Shown here piece after piece: positions 18,996-27,886 of a stretch of 64,000 bases of DNA (position 1 is its first letter; each line of letters starts with the position of its first letter). Origin of the DNA: Cupriavidus malaysiensis (GTDB lineage Bacteria; Pseudomonadota; Gammaproteobacteria; Burkholderiales; Burkholderiaceae); assembly GCF_001854325.1 (NCBI RefSeq), contig NZ_CP017755.1, positions 868,001-932,000 on the forward strand, written 5' to 3'. Under the pieces are notes generated by a model. That model had not been told where the DNA came from and did not search any database. It saw only the letters and a program-made list of their open reading frames with translations. Both the position numbers and the translations under genes were made by a program.

Positions 18996-19037
18996 TAGTG
19001 GGCTCGCGAATGGATTCCTCCCCATCTTGTAAGAGGG

Positions 19038-19295
19038 GTGTCTATACAGCGGATGCACCTGCCGCCAGCCAAATACCTTGACGCTTACGACCTTGCTGTC
19101 ATCTTCAAGGTCACCCCTGCCACCATTCTTCGCCGTGCCAGGACGAAACCGGAGACCCTGCCACCGCCAATGTATCTTGGTCCCGGCTTTCCTCGTCGCT
19201 GGCGCCAGGCGGATGTCGCTCGTTGGCTTTACGAACGAGGGCTGATGCCCTCGGCCGGTCGAGCTAGTGTTGAACTACCTCAGGCGAGCACATAG
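19038..19295 (+). CDS. Small helix-turn-helix (AlpA/excisionase-like) protein
   Basis: The product has at most 85 residues. The central part DAYDLAVIFKVTPATILRRARTKPETLPPP followed by PRRWRQADVARWLYERG is the pattern of AlpA/excisionase-type winged-helix DNA-binding proteins: helix-turn-helix, a proline-rich stretch, then a W-x-x-x-D-V-x-x-W helix. Such proteins control prophage or island excision. The start is uncertain: GTG 19038 or ATG 19053; a GAGGGG stretch is 14 bases from the latter. It converges on 19280-19690, with which it overlaps by 16 bp. It is the first gene of the lower-GC island. Confidence 0.68.
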   Translation: MSIQRMHLPPAKYLDAYDLAVIFKVTPATILRRARTKPETLPPPMYLGPGFPRRWRQADVARWLYERGLMPSAGRASVELPQAST

Positions 19296-19690
19296 ACACC
19301 GACCCGATGTTCTCCGCCGTTCTCGACCCTCACGGTCTGCCGATGAGTCTTAATGCGGTAACCCTGCTTGATGAGGTCATACTTGCGTGCTGGCGGGCAG
19401 TAGATATCCAGATGTCTGCGGCATTCGTATGTGGACACTGACTTCAGTTCCTTGAGCGCCAAAGCCAGCCGTTGGGTTTGCGTCGCGTGATGGGTACCGC
19501 GACACCGGTGATAGATTGCCGCCAGGCGCTCTTCCCGAGAAGCTGACCCCGAGGACGGTTGGGGGTACTCATGGTTCTGGTTATCTTCCGGCGAAAACAG
19601 TTCCAGATTCATACGAGGCGACCGCAGGGAGCGGTGTAGTTGAGACGCCTCAATCATCCGGCCTACGCTGCTGTGGGCAGAAGTCAGCAC
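19280..19690 (-). CDS. Winged helix-turn-helix protein, phage/island type
   Basis: The product has up to 136 residues. The C-terminal 70 residues (QRLALALKELKSVSTYECRRHLDIYCPPARKYDLIKQGYRIKTH) match the small winged-helix proteins often seen in phage and island genes, with the pattern L-S-T-x-E-x-R-x-x-L-D-I-x-x-P-x-x-R and L-x-x-x-G-Y-x-I-x-T. The N-terminal part is poor in features. The start may be ATG 19612 (MNLELFSPEDNQ), which would give 110 residues; neither start has a strong ribosome site. It is probably a transcription regulator of the island. Confidence 0.6.
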   Translation of the reverse strand: MLTSAHSSVGRMIEASQLHRSLRSPRMNLELFSPEDNQNHEYPQPSSGSASREERLAAIYHRCRGTHHATQTQRLALALKELKSVSTYECRRHLDIYCPPARKYDLIKQGYRIKTHRQTVRVENGGEHRVGVYVLA

Positions 19691-19755
19691 AACCCCATCG
19701 TGAGCCTAGTTCTGTCCGGACACGAAGATGCAGATTTCTTGTTTTTGGTGTCCGC

Positions 19756-20583
19756 TCAGCTATCCCGGAGTTCGAAGTCGAACTCGGCCAGGATATTCTG
19801 AATCCCCTGTACCAAGCTTGAGGCCAGCTCCGTGTCCTCGAGGCTCTGCAACATTGTGAGAGTGTCTCTGAGCCTCTGACTGTCGCTGGGCGACGAAGTG
19901 AGTGCGCCCTCCGGCGACGGGGCGGGCTTGCGCTGAGCGCGGCTAAGGAGCGCTGTGGCTTCTACGGCTGCACGGCCGCTGGCGATGTTCTCCGCCTCAG
20001 CGGCTTTTGCAATCTCTGCTTTTCGCTCTGAAGTCAGCTCGTGCCGTACGTTGCGCTCGTCTGTCGCAGGCCAAAGCAGTGCCACGATTTCCGTGATTGC
20101 TTGGATGTGAAATTCGTGGAAGTGCTTGTAGAAGGCTCGGGCAATAGCCCAGATAAATTGCCTTCGAGCAGGGTTTCCCTTGCGAGTCCGCACAGGGACA
20201 TTCCGAGGGGGATAGTAGTCGCGGAGGCGCTCGAGGCCAGAGCGAAACATCGGTTCCGTCGTGATGAAATTGAGTGACGCGATGTCAGTTACCTCGTCGT
20301 CGAGCTTCCTCGCTGCGGCCCTTATCCTCTCCGCCTTTTGGCTCGTGACTGGCAACGGCGTGCTTGCCGTGGCTTCGAGGCTGAGGATGCAACCTGTCAC
20401 CATGGCAACATAGATTTGCTGTGCCATGGCAGTTGGTAACTCCTGTCTTGTCAAGAACCGGCGCGCTCCAGGCTGCCGGAGGAGGGCCTGAGTCCAAGAG
20501 TCATTCAGCCGCTCTTTGGGCGGCAATTCTGATACTCGTTGAGCGTCTGCAATGAGCTGTGCGTTGTCGAGAAGCAGTTCCAC
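19756..20583 (-). CDS. Uncharacterised protein, mostly helical
   Basis: I do not recognise this 275-residue product. It lacks a signal peptide or membrane segment and appears soluble. The middle holds a positively charged stretch (YYPPRNVPVRTRKGNPARRQFIWAIARAFYKHFHEFHIQAI), then a charged Ala/Glu-rich helix (ELTSERKAEIAKAAEAENIAS) and a Ser/Pro linker before a C-terminal helical tail. It is divergent from the DUF4236 gene at 20793 with a 209-bp gap and could be a regulator or accessory gene of the block. Codon use is less GC-rich than in the flagellar genes. Confidence 0.65.
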   Translation of the reverse strand: MELLLDNAQLIADAQRVSELPPKERLNDSWTQALLRQPGARRFLTRQELPTAMAQQIYVAMVTGCILSLEATASTPLPVTSQKAERIRAAARKLDDEVTDIASLNFITTEPMFRSGLERLRDYYPPRNVPVRTRKGNPARRQFIWAIARAFYKHFHEFHIQAITEIVALLWPATDERNVRHELTSERKAEIAKAAEAENIASGRAAVEATALLSRAQRKPAPSPEGALTSSPSDSQRLRDTLTMLQSLEDTELASSLVQGIQNILAEFDFELRDS

Positions 20584-20792
20584 CGTCGCTGTTCAATGAC
20601 ATGGGGGAGCTGGCATTATATAGCTTGGCCACATCGACTCTGAGAGGGGGCGTAGTCCATTTACCCCTCGAAAGGCGGGTTAAATTCACCCTGTGGTGGT
20701 CGCTGCTGATGGTAACTAGTTACAAGCCCAACTAATCGAGCAAGGCCGCTGGCCGGCTTTCTCTGAGCGGGCAGCTACTACCGGGGGAGATA

Positions 20793-22499
20793 ATGGGCTG
20801 GAGTTTTAGGAAACGTATCAAGGTAGCGCCGGGCATCCATATCAACCTCAGCAAGAGCGGGGTAAGTACGTCAATCGGCGGAAAAGGTTTCACCTACAAC
20901 TCTCGCGGACGCGTCACGGCAAGCATCCCCGGCACAGGTATTCGATACTCGCAGAGTCTCAATTCGAAAAGAGCCTCGAGTCCCGTCAAGTCTGTTGTCG
21001 CCGGTAGTGGTCGTATTGACCCCGCAACCACTGAGCGCTTGTCAAAGCGAGAGCAGGCAACCCGAGAGTTTGTCGCGATGGTGCAAGCTCGAACCTCAAC
21101 CGCGTTGGTGCAGTACTTCACTTCGTACGGCGTCCACGTGGAGGTTGGTGACCTGAGTGAAGCTGTAACCCTAGATGAGCATCAGCCCTTCCTCGAGACC
21201 TTGTCGCAAGAGTTCGAAGTCACGACAAAGGTCATTAGGTTAGCCGTTGACATTGGCTCGATTTCGCTTGCCGAGAAAGAGCGGGCGATGCTAGCGGTGT
21301 ATGAAATTGAGAGGAAGTGTACGGAGCATCAAGGAACGCATGGCGAGCTTGAAGCGGCGTCAAGCTCGCTTCAGCGTAGGGTGCAAGAGTGGCCGAAGGC
21401 GCCGGGGTTTGTGGCACCGTTCCTAGCCGGGTTTCTTGGTTGCTTTGTGCTTGCCCGCAGCTTGCCAACCGGCTTGGTACTAGTTGGCCTTGCGCTCGCG
21501 TATGGCGGCTACCGTACGGCAATGTTCATTCGTAGGAAGGCCGCTGCTGCAGCGGCAATTGCCGAGGCGAACGAATGGTTCGACTCCTTGGTCACTGTCG
21601 AAGTGACCCCTCGGCCCGCGGTCGCTGCAGGTAAAGACTACGTATCGCAGAAGGCTATTGGATTCGGCGCCGTGATTTTGGCGGCCGCGACGTACGCCTT
21701 GGTTGCATCCCCCCATCAGTCGAACAGTCAGGAAGATGCCCCTGCACAGGCATCTAGCATGGCGATGAGCATCCCGGCAGCGGGCACCTCGGCCACGCGC
21801 GCGGATGTCAGTCGCTCGGGCGGCGACTTAAGTTGGCTCGTGGGTAAGAACCCTTCGGATGTCGTCAATGACCGTCGCTTTCGCGCAGCCTTCAGTGGCC
21901 TCTCACGCATCGACTGGGAGCGAGCCGCAGAGCGTCTCGCCGTGACAAACTCGTCCGGTATTGAACGCAAGGATGGGTACCTTTTTGGGCAGGGCTGCAA
22001 AGCGCATTCCTGCAGTTCGGACCAGGCAGCGTTTGCAATCAATGAGGCGACGGGCAAAGGCGACTTGGTTCTCAGCGAAACCTTGAGTTCCTCGAGCAAT
22101 GCCGTGGTGAGGACATACCAGTGGCGAGAACTGCCGCTTAGCGAAACCCCGCTGTTTGCATGGGCGCGCGAGACCGGAGTCAATCTGGCCCCTCAGGTCG
22201 CAGCATCAACCAGACCTACGGTGCGGACGAGCTTTGATTGCACGAAGGCACGCTCAGACGCCGAACACATCATCTGCAGCGACCCAGAACTGGCGGCAGA
22301 TGATGTAAAGCTCGCAGCTATCTACGCCAAAGCAAAGGCCGTCGCCAAAGACCAGGCGGCATTCAAGGCGCGGACACGGGCCCAGTGGAACATCCGCGAG
22401 CAACAGTGTCACGACAGACAGTGCCTAGCACGTTGGTACGCAGACCAGAACGCGGCGCTCACCGAGATTGCGAATACGGGTGACGTCGCTGGTCTCTGA
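20793..22499 (+). CDS. DUF4236 membrane protein with Ivy-like and LprI-like periplasmic domains
   Basis: The predicted protein has 568 residues. Residues 1-55 (MGWSFRKRIKVAPGIHINLSKSGVSTSIGG... PGTGIRYSQ) are a clear DUF4236 domain. A helical cytoplasmic part follows, then closely spaced hydrophobic segments at about 208-248 and another at about 288-308. The C-terminal part is then probably periplasmic. Around residue 402 the cysteine loop GCKAHSCSSDQAAFA resembles the CKPHDC loop of Ivy lysozyme inhibitors. Residues about 480-560 match LprI-type lysozyme inhibitors (FDCTKARSDAEHIICSDPELA, WNIREQQCHDRQCLARWY). A GGGGGA site precedes the ATG. First gene of a three-gene + strand block. Confidence 0.75.
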   Translation: MGWSFRKRIKVAPGIHINLSKSGVSTSIGGKGFTYNSRGRVTASIPGTGIRYSQSLNSKRASSPVKSVVAGSGRIDPATTERLSKREQATREFVAMVQARTSTALVQYFTSYGVHVEVGDLSEAVTLDEHQPFLETLSQEFEVTTKVIRLAVDIGSISLAEKERAMLAVYEIERKCTEHQGTHGELEAASSSLQRRVQEWPKAPGFVAPFLAGFLGCFVLARSLPTGLVLVGLALAYGGYRTAMFIRRKAAAAAAIAEANEWFDSLVTVEVTPRPAVAAGKDYVSQKAIGFGAVILAAATYALVASPHQSNSQEDAPAQASSMAMSIPAAGTSATRADVSRSGGDLSWLVGKNPSDVVNDRRFRAAFSGLSRIDWERAAERLAVTNSSGIERKDGYLFGQGCKAHSCSSDQAAFAINEATGKGDLVLSETLSSSSNAVVRTYQWRELPLSETPLFAWARETGVNLAPQVAASTRPTVRTSFDCTKARSDAEHIICSDPELAADDVKLAAIYAKAKAVAKDQAAFKARTRAQWNIREQQCHDRQCLARWYADQNAALTEIANTGDVAGL

Positions 22500-22652
22500 G
22501 AACTGTCAGGGCTGGGCCCAAGCTATCACTTGCAGAGCGAGGGGACGCCAGGCGCGGTGCTAGGCGTATCGCGATTTCCATCGCGGCAGCGCGCACATCA
22601 CGCGGATGCTTGATTCTGCCTGCAAACGTTACGAGAAATTCTAGGGGTGATG
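22500..22652 (+). other. Intergenic between DUF4236 gene and GIY-YIG gene
   Basis: About 150 bp with no open frame of note. It ends in CTAGGGGTG, a ribosome site placed five bases before ATG 22653. The gap is long enough for a separate promoter, but I see no clear -35/-10 pair. Confidence 0.4.
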
Positions 22653-24407
22653 ATGGAACTGTTTGTTCTTCTGTTGGTGATTGGTATTGCTTTCTTGGCC
22701 TGGAGGGCCAAGAAAATGAGTGGCGACCTAGCGAGCGTCAGGGCTGCTCATAAGGACCTTGACGCGCGCTTCAATGAGTTGCGCCAGGCGAAGGAAGAGC
22801 TGGATGCCGCAAATGCCGAAGCAATTCGTTCGCTCACGCGGCGCGCTACTACCGCCGAAGAGGACCGGGACTCTCTCGCCAAGTTCACGCACGTCCGGGA
22901 TGTGGCATTGGAGGCGGATAGGCTGATGGCAGAAGCTTCTGCCACGGTGAGCAAGGCGCAGAAGGACGCATCGGAAATCGTCGATGGAGCGAAGGCAGAT
23001 GCTTTGAAGGTGACCGCAGACGCTTCAGCGGACGCTAAAGCGAAGCGCTCTGAATCTGAGCAAATGATTGTGCGAGCGAGCGCGCAGGCCGCGAAGGTTA
23101 TCGAGGACGCACAGCAACGCGCCAAGGAGATTGCCGGCGACGCGATGCGAGCTCTCGAAGATGCCGATAAGCTTGAGGCCATCAGCGTCGCCATGCGGAA
23201 CGTCATCGACGGCTATGGTGACAAGTACATGATTCCTGCTCACAGTCTCCTCGATGAGTTGGCCGAGGCCTACTCATTCGCGGAGGCAGGGAAGCAACTA
23301 AAGGTAGTGAGGGAGTACTCCAAGGTCATGGTTGCGCAGGGGCGTGCTGCGACTTGTGAGTACGTCGAGAACAATCGACGGGTCACCGCAATCCGCTTTG
23401 TTGTGGACGCCTTCAACGGGAAGGTTGACTCGATTCTGTCTCGTGTAAAGGTCGATAACGTTGGCAATCTTCAGCAGGAAATCAAGGATGCTGCGGCGCT
23501 GGTGAATCACAACGGTTCGGCGTTCAGAAACGCGCGAGTACTGAAGGAATACGTTGACGCACGCATCGATGAGCTGGTCTGGGCCGCCCGCACAATCGAG
23601 CTGCGTGAAAATGAGAGGGAGGAGCAGCGACGTATTCGTGAGCAGATGCGTGAAGAGGAGCGTGCCCGACGCGAGTATGAGCGAGCGATGCGCGACGCTG
23701 AGAAGGAAGAGGCTTTGCTACGCAAGGCCATGGAGAAAGCTCAACAGCAGATTGCGAGAGCGTCAGACGAGCAACGAGTTCAATTCGAGCAGCAGTTGGC
23801 CGAGTTGGAAGAGAAGCTGAAGCAAGCAGAAGAGAAGAACCAGCGCGCGCTCTCCATGGCGCAGCAAACGAAGGCTGGCCATGTGTACGTCATTTCCAAC
23901 ATTGGCTCATTCGGTGAGCATGTCTACAAGGTTGGTCTGACTCGACGGCTCGACCCGCACGACCGCGTGCGGGAACTTGGAGATGCGAGCGTACCGTTCC
24001 CGTTCGACGTGCACGCGATGATTTGGTCTGACAATGCACCGGCGCTCGAAACGCTCCTTCATCGCAAGTTTGTCGAGGCGCAAGTCAACAAGATTAACCC
24101 TCGCAAAGAGTTCTTCCGGGTCGGAATCGCGGACCTGCGCCAAACCGTTGAAGAGTTGGGGCTCAATGTCTCGTGGACGATGTCGGCTGCTGCAGCCGAG
24201 TATCGGGAGACTCAGGCAATTGAGCGCCGGCTGCAGGCCGACCCTGTCCTTCGCGATAGGTGGTTCAGACAACAGCTTGCATACGAAGCTCGCCAGGCCT
24301 TGGAGGGCGAGTCGGCTGGAAATGAGGACGAGCTGCCCACGGCCGAGCTGCACGGAAATGATTCGTTGGAGCTAGGGGGGCTACCGCCTCCTATGGCACA
24401 TGTATAA
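22653..24407 (+). CDS. Membrane-anchored DUF4041 / GIY-YIG nuclease, SNIPE-like phage defence protein
   Basis: The 584-residue product has an N-terminal membrane anchor (LFVLLLVIGIAFLAW, then positively charged residues). A long Ala/Glu/Lys coiled coil (about 30-180) follows, then a DUF4041-type region (GDKYMIPAHSLLDELAEAYSFAEAGKQLK, about 190-310) and a second highly charged coiled coil (310-400). The T5orf172/Mug113 nuclease domain lies at about 406-510: GHVYVISNIGSFGEHVYKVGLT is the GIY-YIG core, with R in LGDASVPF-type context and ETLLHRKF supplying the glutamate. This layout is that of SNIPE, reported to cut phage DNA as it enters through the inner membrane. Homology is inferred from layout. 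Confidence 0.82.
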   Translation: MELFVLLLVIGIAFLAWRAKKMSGDLASVRAAHKDLDARFNELRQAKEELDAANAEAIRSLTRRATTAEEDRDSLAKFTHVRDVALEADRLMAEASATVSKAQKDASEIVDGAKADALKVTADASADAKAKRSESEQMIVRASAQAAKVIEDAQQRAKEIAGDAMRALEDADKLEAISVAMRNVIDGYGDKYMIPAHSLLDELAEAYSFAEAGKQLKVVREYSKVMVAQGRAATCEYVENNRRVTAIRFVVDAFNGKVDSILSRVKVDNVGNLQQEIKDAAALVNHNGSAFRNARVLKEYVDARIDELVWAARTIELRENEREEQRRIREQMREEERARREYERAMRDAEKEEALLRKAMEKAQQQIARASDEQRVQFEQQLAELEEKLKQAEEKNQRALSMAQQTKAGHVYVISNIGSFGEHVYKVGLTRRLDPHDRVRELGDASVPFPFDVHAMIWSDNAPALETLLHRKFVEAQVNKINPRKEFFRVGIADLRQTVEELGLNVSWTMSAAAAEYRETQAIERRLQADPVLRDRWFRQQLAYEARQALEGESAGNEDELPTAELHGNDSLELGGLPPPMAHV

Positions 24408-24431
24408 AAAATAAAAAATGGGAGAACTGGG

Positions 24432-27400
24432 TTGAATTGGTTTAAGACTCCGTGGTCACTTAAATCGGTGGTCAGTAGCGAGGACAAGAAATGGCTGGCG
24501 TCTAACTCAGTTCGGCAGCGATTCCTGTTGTCGCGGCTGGAGCGCGAACTGATGTTCGCCGGCGAGCATCCTTTTCGCTTCGCTGCATCACTTCTTATGC
24601 TCCAGATGACGTTGCTGGAGTTGGTCAATCAGCTCCCTGATGGATGGCTTACTTCAACATGGGGTACATGGGGAGCGGCTGAGCAGCTGTCCTACTTTTC
24701 TGCGCTGTGGGCTGTCCAGGCGACGCTGGCTGCGTTAGTTTATCCAATCGTCATCGCATTCGTTGCGGTCTTTCTGCAACGTAGGCCGGCTGCCGAAGCA
24801 TTTGTTCACCTCTACATGCTTGATTCTGGAGCGCTCGTCGCGGGGCTGTCATCGGTCGCGCTCGTGGTCGTGATGGGCGTCCAGTTTCTCCTGCTGCCGT
24901 CCTGGGGGGCAAGCTCATTGCCAAGGTGGGCGGCGGTGGACAGCGTTTGGTTTGTCGCGAATGCGGTACTGACAACATATTTTCTTTTCCGTACAGTCGA
25001 GTTTCTCCGGCCGGAAGTACAAGTTCAGGTAATGCAGCGCTATGCAGTAGGCGTAGCGCTGCCTCGAGATGTCGGTCGCTTAACTGCGTACCAGGTTCTG
25101 ATTTCTGGGCATAGATTTGGCTGGTTGCCTATTCCGATGTTTGGTGACTCCACGGCCAAAGGCGGTCCGCGTGTCTACTTCGGGAGATTCTCCCTGAACG
25201 ATAATGGCGTCCATGGGACTCGCCATTTGAAATCACCGCATCGTATAGTCGATATTCGTCTCTGGCCGCTCCGGCTTGCGCTGGCGACATGGTTGAAAGC
25301 AACTGAGCGCCATTCTCGTCCAATGCAACAAGGGAACTTAGACAACCCTGGCCGCGAGTCACTGTTGTGGCTTCCCATGGTGCCAGGCATGCTATGGGAA
25401 TCGCAATTTCCCCTAGCGAAAGTTGAAGACGGCCCAAGCCTTTCGCGGTGGCAGTTGAAGTTGGTGTGCTGGTCTATTGTCCTCTTTCCGACGGCTCGTG
25501 AGCGATATGGTATTCAAGTCCAAGCTATTCTGGATGAGTTGTCTCGCGATGCCCGACAAGCAGCTTCTCAGGCCGACAATGAGGCCTTTTCCTCCGCACT
25601 AGATGCCATTGTGCGCATGCATGAGTTGCTCTTGAACGCATGTGTCTATTTTGACGAGGGTAGGAGTGGAAGTTGGGCACTGCTGCGAGAACCAGGGGCT
25701 TTTCTCGGGCGTCCGATGCACGAAAACTGGTGCGAGGTCTACAGAGGCGTTTACGAGTCTGCCATTCATGGCATGACCAGGGATATGCGCATGCTTAGGC
25801 AGCTAGCATACCTTCCGTCTCGCCTGAAAGGCGAAGAGTCTCTGCCGTGGCCTCGTGAGATTCGACTGAACTTGCTGCGGTTGTCTCCACTATTGTCTTA
25901 CCTACTTGGAAACTGGTGGTCGAGGCGTGTGGAAGAACAGGGTTTGGTCGAGCATAGTCACCTGCAGATGGTGACGCTGCGGGCGCCGTTGAACCGAGTT
26001 TATGAAGAAGCGCTGTCACATTTCGTAGGTGGGTGGGAGGGGGGGTCACCAAGCAAGGGGCAGCGGTCCAAGAAGGAAATTGTCTTCCCATGGGAGTCAG
26101 CATCCGAACGTGCCTCGCTCAGCGCACGGTATATCGAGGAAACCGCCAAGATGCTGCTGGATGCAGTGCAAAGGGGCGACCGGATGGCGGCGGAATGGAT
26201 GGGCGATATCCTTAACAAATGGTGGGATGCGTCAAATTTCGAATCGAGTCCCCCGCTCCAACTCCTACGGAAGTCCGATTTCATCACGCTTGACCATCTT
26301 AGTCTCAGCTGGGACGACTTCATCGCCTCCTTTGGGCTAGCCGATGACACGCGCCCACTTAGCGAAGCCCAACATCAACAACTCAAATACGGCGCCTACG
26401 TCTCAGCACTTCGAAACTTCTGGAACGACCTGCGCCTCTTGGTCGTTGAGCTCTTGGTCTTCGAACTTCTGAGTTGCAGCAAGGACGACGCAAGTGAGGC
26501 ACTGTCCACGGAAATTGCCGTCGGCTTGCTTTCCGGCAAGCAATGGCGAGGTGGAGGTCGCATTAGCGCTTCATTGCAAAACCTGACGGCGCCTAGCTAT
26601 CTGGCGGCAAAGGTCCGGCAGTATTGCGGTGGTACTGAAGGATGGCGAGATGGCTATATCGGTGTACTAGACAAATTTGTCGAGCGCGCGAAGAACAGCA
26701 ACAGACAAAATATGGTGACTTCTCGTGTCTATCTTCATGGCGGAGCCGATGACGTCGAATCTCTGAGCAGCGCGCAAGTTGCGGTATTTGGCATTTTGAC
26801 AACCGAGGCCTGGTCGATGACCCCAGGCCTGGAGCAGAGGATTGACGATTGGCTGAACGCGAAGCCGGTTAGCATCGAAATCCTGCGAAGTTGGCTGGCC
26901 GATTTGATTCGCTCCTGTAATGCAATGGGCGAGGATGCTTGGATTGTGGTGTCCCACTTGAAGGGGCGTGCACGGTCAGGTGCTGATATCCACACAGTTG
27001 CCGATACGGTGAAAGGCAGCTTTGTCGCTGCCAGCGCAGCGTTGGAGGAAGCTCGCACCGAGGTCGTCGCGACGCTACCAATTGACCCAGACCGATTGCT
27101 GGAAATTGCACGCGCGGCATCTGTCAACGCATTCGGCAGAAGCAGCGGCGAATTTCCGATGCAACTTCTCGAGGTCGAATCGAGCGACCAGAGGCTGAAG
27201 GACTTCTCTCTCACGTTGAGTAAGGTACGGCGGGGTGAGCTAACTCGCGTCGAGCTGGACCAGCGAGCAGGAAATGAGGCGGAATTCTATGACGAGATGT
27301 TGACAAGGCAGGTTGCCGTAGTTGTTCTTTCAGATATTCTTCAGAGTTGCTCAATTCGCTCCGTCGTTGCAGAAAATGCTGACCTCTACTGGCGTTTGCT

Positions 27401-27824
27401 GAAGGCGGAGGCAGAGAGCATGACTTCGCGCGGCTACGAGGCTGTTCTGCTACTTGACAACGATACTCGTCCGGAGTGGGTAAAGGAATGGATGTACCCG
27501 GAAGGTCAGGTCAGATTCGAGCGTCCAGACGACCTTCGTGTTCAGCGGCTTGATGAGCAGGGGGTGGGGTATGCCTGTCACTTCAATGACATCGCAGTCT
27601 ACGTGGCGCCGATACAGTATGGCGAGTCGTTGCTCATGTCCAAACAGACGTTCGTGGGTGTCAAGTTCACACAGTTCAGCCTAGGGCGATTCGTCGAGGT
27701 GAGCGTGGATGAAGCTACCGAGAACAAGGAGTTTGTTGATTTGAAGTTCACCTTCTCTCGTGAAGTTCGGGTCAAAGCTGGGGAGGTTATTCGACTGAAG
27801 TACGATGATGGGGCTTATAGATAG
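24432..27824 (+). CDS. Large unrecognised membrane protein (1130 residues)
   Basis: I do not recognise this family. The start is taken as TTG 24432, with GGGAGA eight bases upstream and only 24 bp from the preceding stop, so it is probably co-transcribed with the SNIPE-like gene. Four hydrophobic segments lie at about residues 48-68, 86-115, 127-156 and 174-194. The remaining 930 residues look soluble and mixed alpha/beta, with many Trp and acidic residues and no P-loop, nuclease or protease motif that I can see. The C-terminus is rich in beta strands (VRFERPDDLRVQRLDEQGVGYACHF, TFSREVRVKAGEVIRLKYDDGAYR). Codon use is clearly less GC-rich than in the flagellar genes. Confidence 0.72.
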   Translation: MNWFKTPWSLKSVVSSEDKKWLASNSVRQRFLLSRLERELMFAGEHPFRFAASLLMLQMTLLELVNQLPDGWLTSTWGTWGAAEQLSYFSALWAVQATLAALVYPIVIAFVAVFLQRRPAAEAFVHLYMLDSGALVAGLSSVALVVVMGVQFLLLPSWGASSLPRWAAVDSVWFVANAVLTTYFLFRTVEFLRPEVQVQVMQRYAVGVALPRDVGRLTAYQVLISGHRFGWLPIPMFGDSTAKGGPRVYFGRFSLNDNGVHGTRHLKSPHRIVDIRLWPLRLALATWLKATERHSRPMQQGNLDNPGRESLLWLPMVPGMLWESQFPLAKVEDGPSLSRWQLKLVCWSIVLFPTARERYGIQVQAILDELSRDARQAASQADNEAFSSALDAIVRMHELLLNACVYFDEGRSGSWALLREPGAFLGRPMHENWCEVYRGVYESAIHGMTRDMRMLRQLAYLPSRLKGEESLPWPREIRLNLLRLSPLLSYLLGNWWSRRVEEQGLVEHSHLQMVTLRAPLNRVYEEALSHFVGGWEGGSPSKGQRSKKEIVFPWESASERASLSARYIEETAKMLLDAVQRGDRMAAEWMGDILNKWWDASNFESSPPLQLLRKSDFITLDHLSLSWDDFIASFGLADDTRPLSEAQHQQLKYGAYVSALRNFWNDLRLLVVELLVFELLSCSKDDASEALSTEIAVGLLSGKQWRGGGRISASLQNLTAPSYLAAKVRQYCGGTEGWRDGYIGVLDKFVERAKNSNRQNMVTSRVYLHGGADDVESLSSAQVAVFGILTTEAWSMTPGLEQRIDDWLNAKPVSIEILRSWLADLIRSCNAMGEDAWIVVSHLKGRARSGADIHTVADTVKGSFVAASAALEEARTEVVATLPIDPDRLLEIARAASVNAFGRSSGEFPMQLLEVESSDQRLKDFSLTLSKVRRGELTRVELDQRAGNEAEFYDEMLTRQVAVVVLSDILQSCSIRSVVAENADLYWRLLKAEAESMTSRGYEAVLLLDNDTRPEWVKEWMYPEGQVRFERPDDLRVQRLDEQGVGYACHFNDIAVYVAPIQYGESLLMSKQTFVGVKFTQFSLGRFVEVSVDEATENKEFVDLKFTFSREVRVKAGEVIRLKYDDGAYR

Positions 27825-27830
27825 TTGCAT

Positions 27831-27886
27831 GTGCAGGCGCTTTGCTCAGTCTCGCCGGAGAAAGGAGCGATATAGTGCGCCTGCAC
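27831..27886 (+). other. Long nested hairpin after the 1130-residue gene
   Basis: Perfect 10-bp arms GTGCAGGCGC (27831-27840) and GCGCCTGCAC (27877-27886) enclose a second hairpin made of GCTC / GAGC and TCTC / GAGA around the tetraloop GCCG. It begins seven bases after the stop codon of the upstream gene. No T-run follows, so it may be a Rho-dependent 3' end, a structured RNA or a recombination site. Confidence 0.7.
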
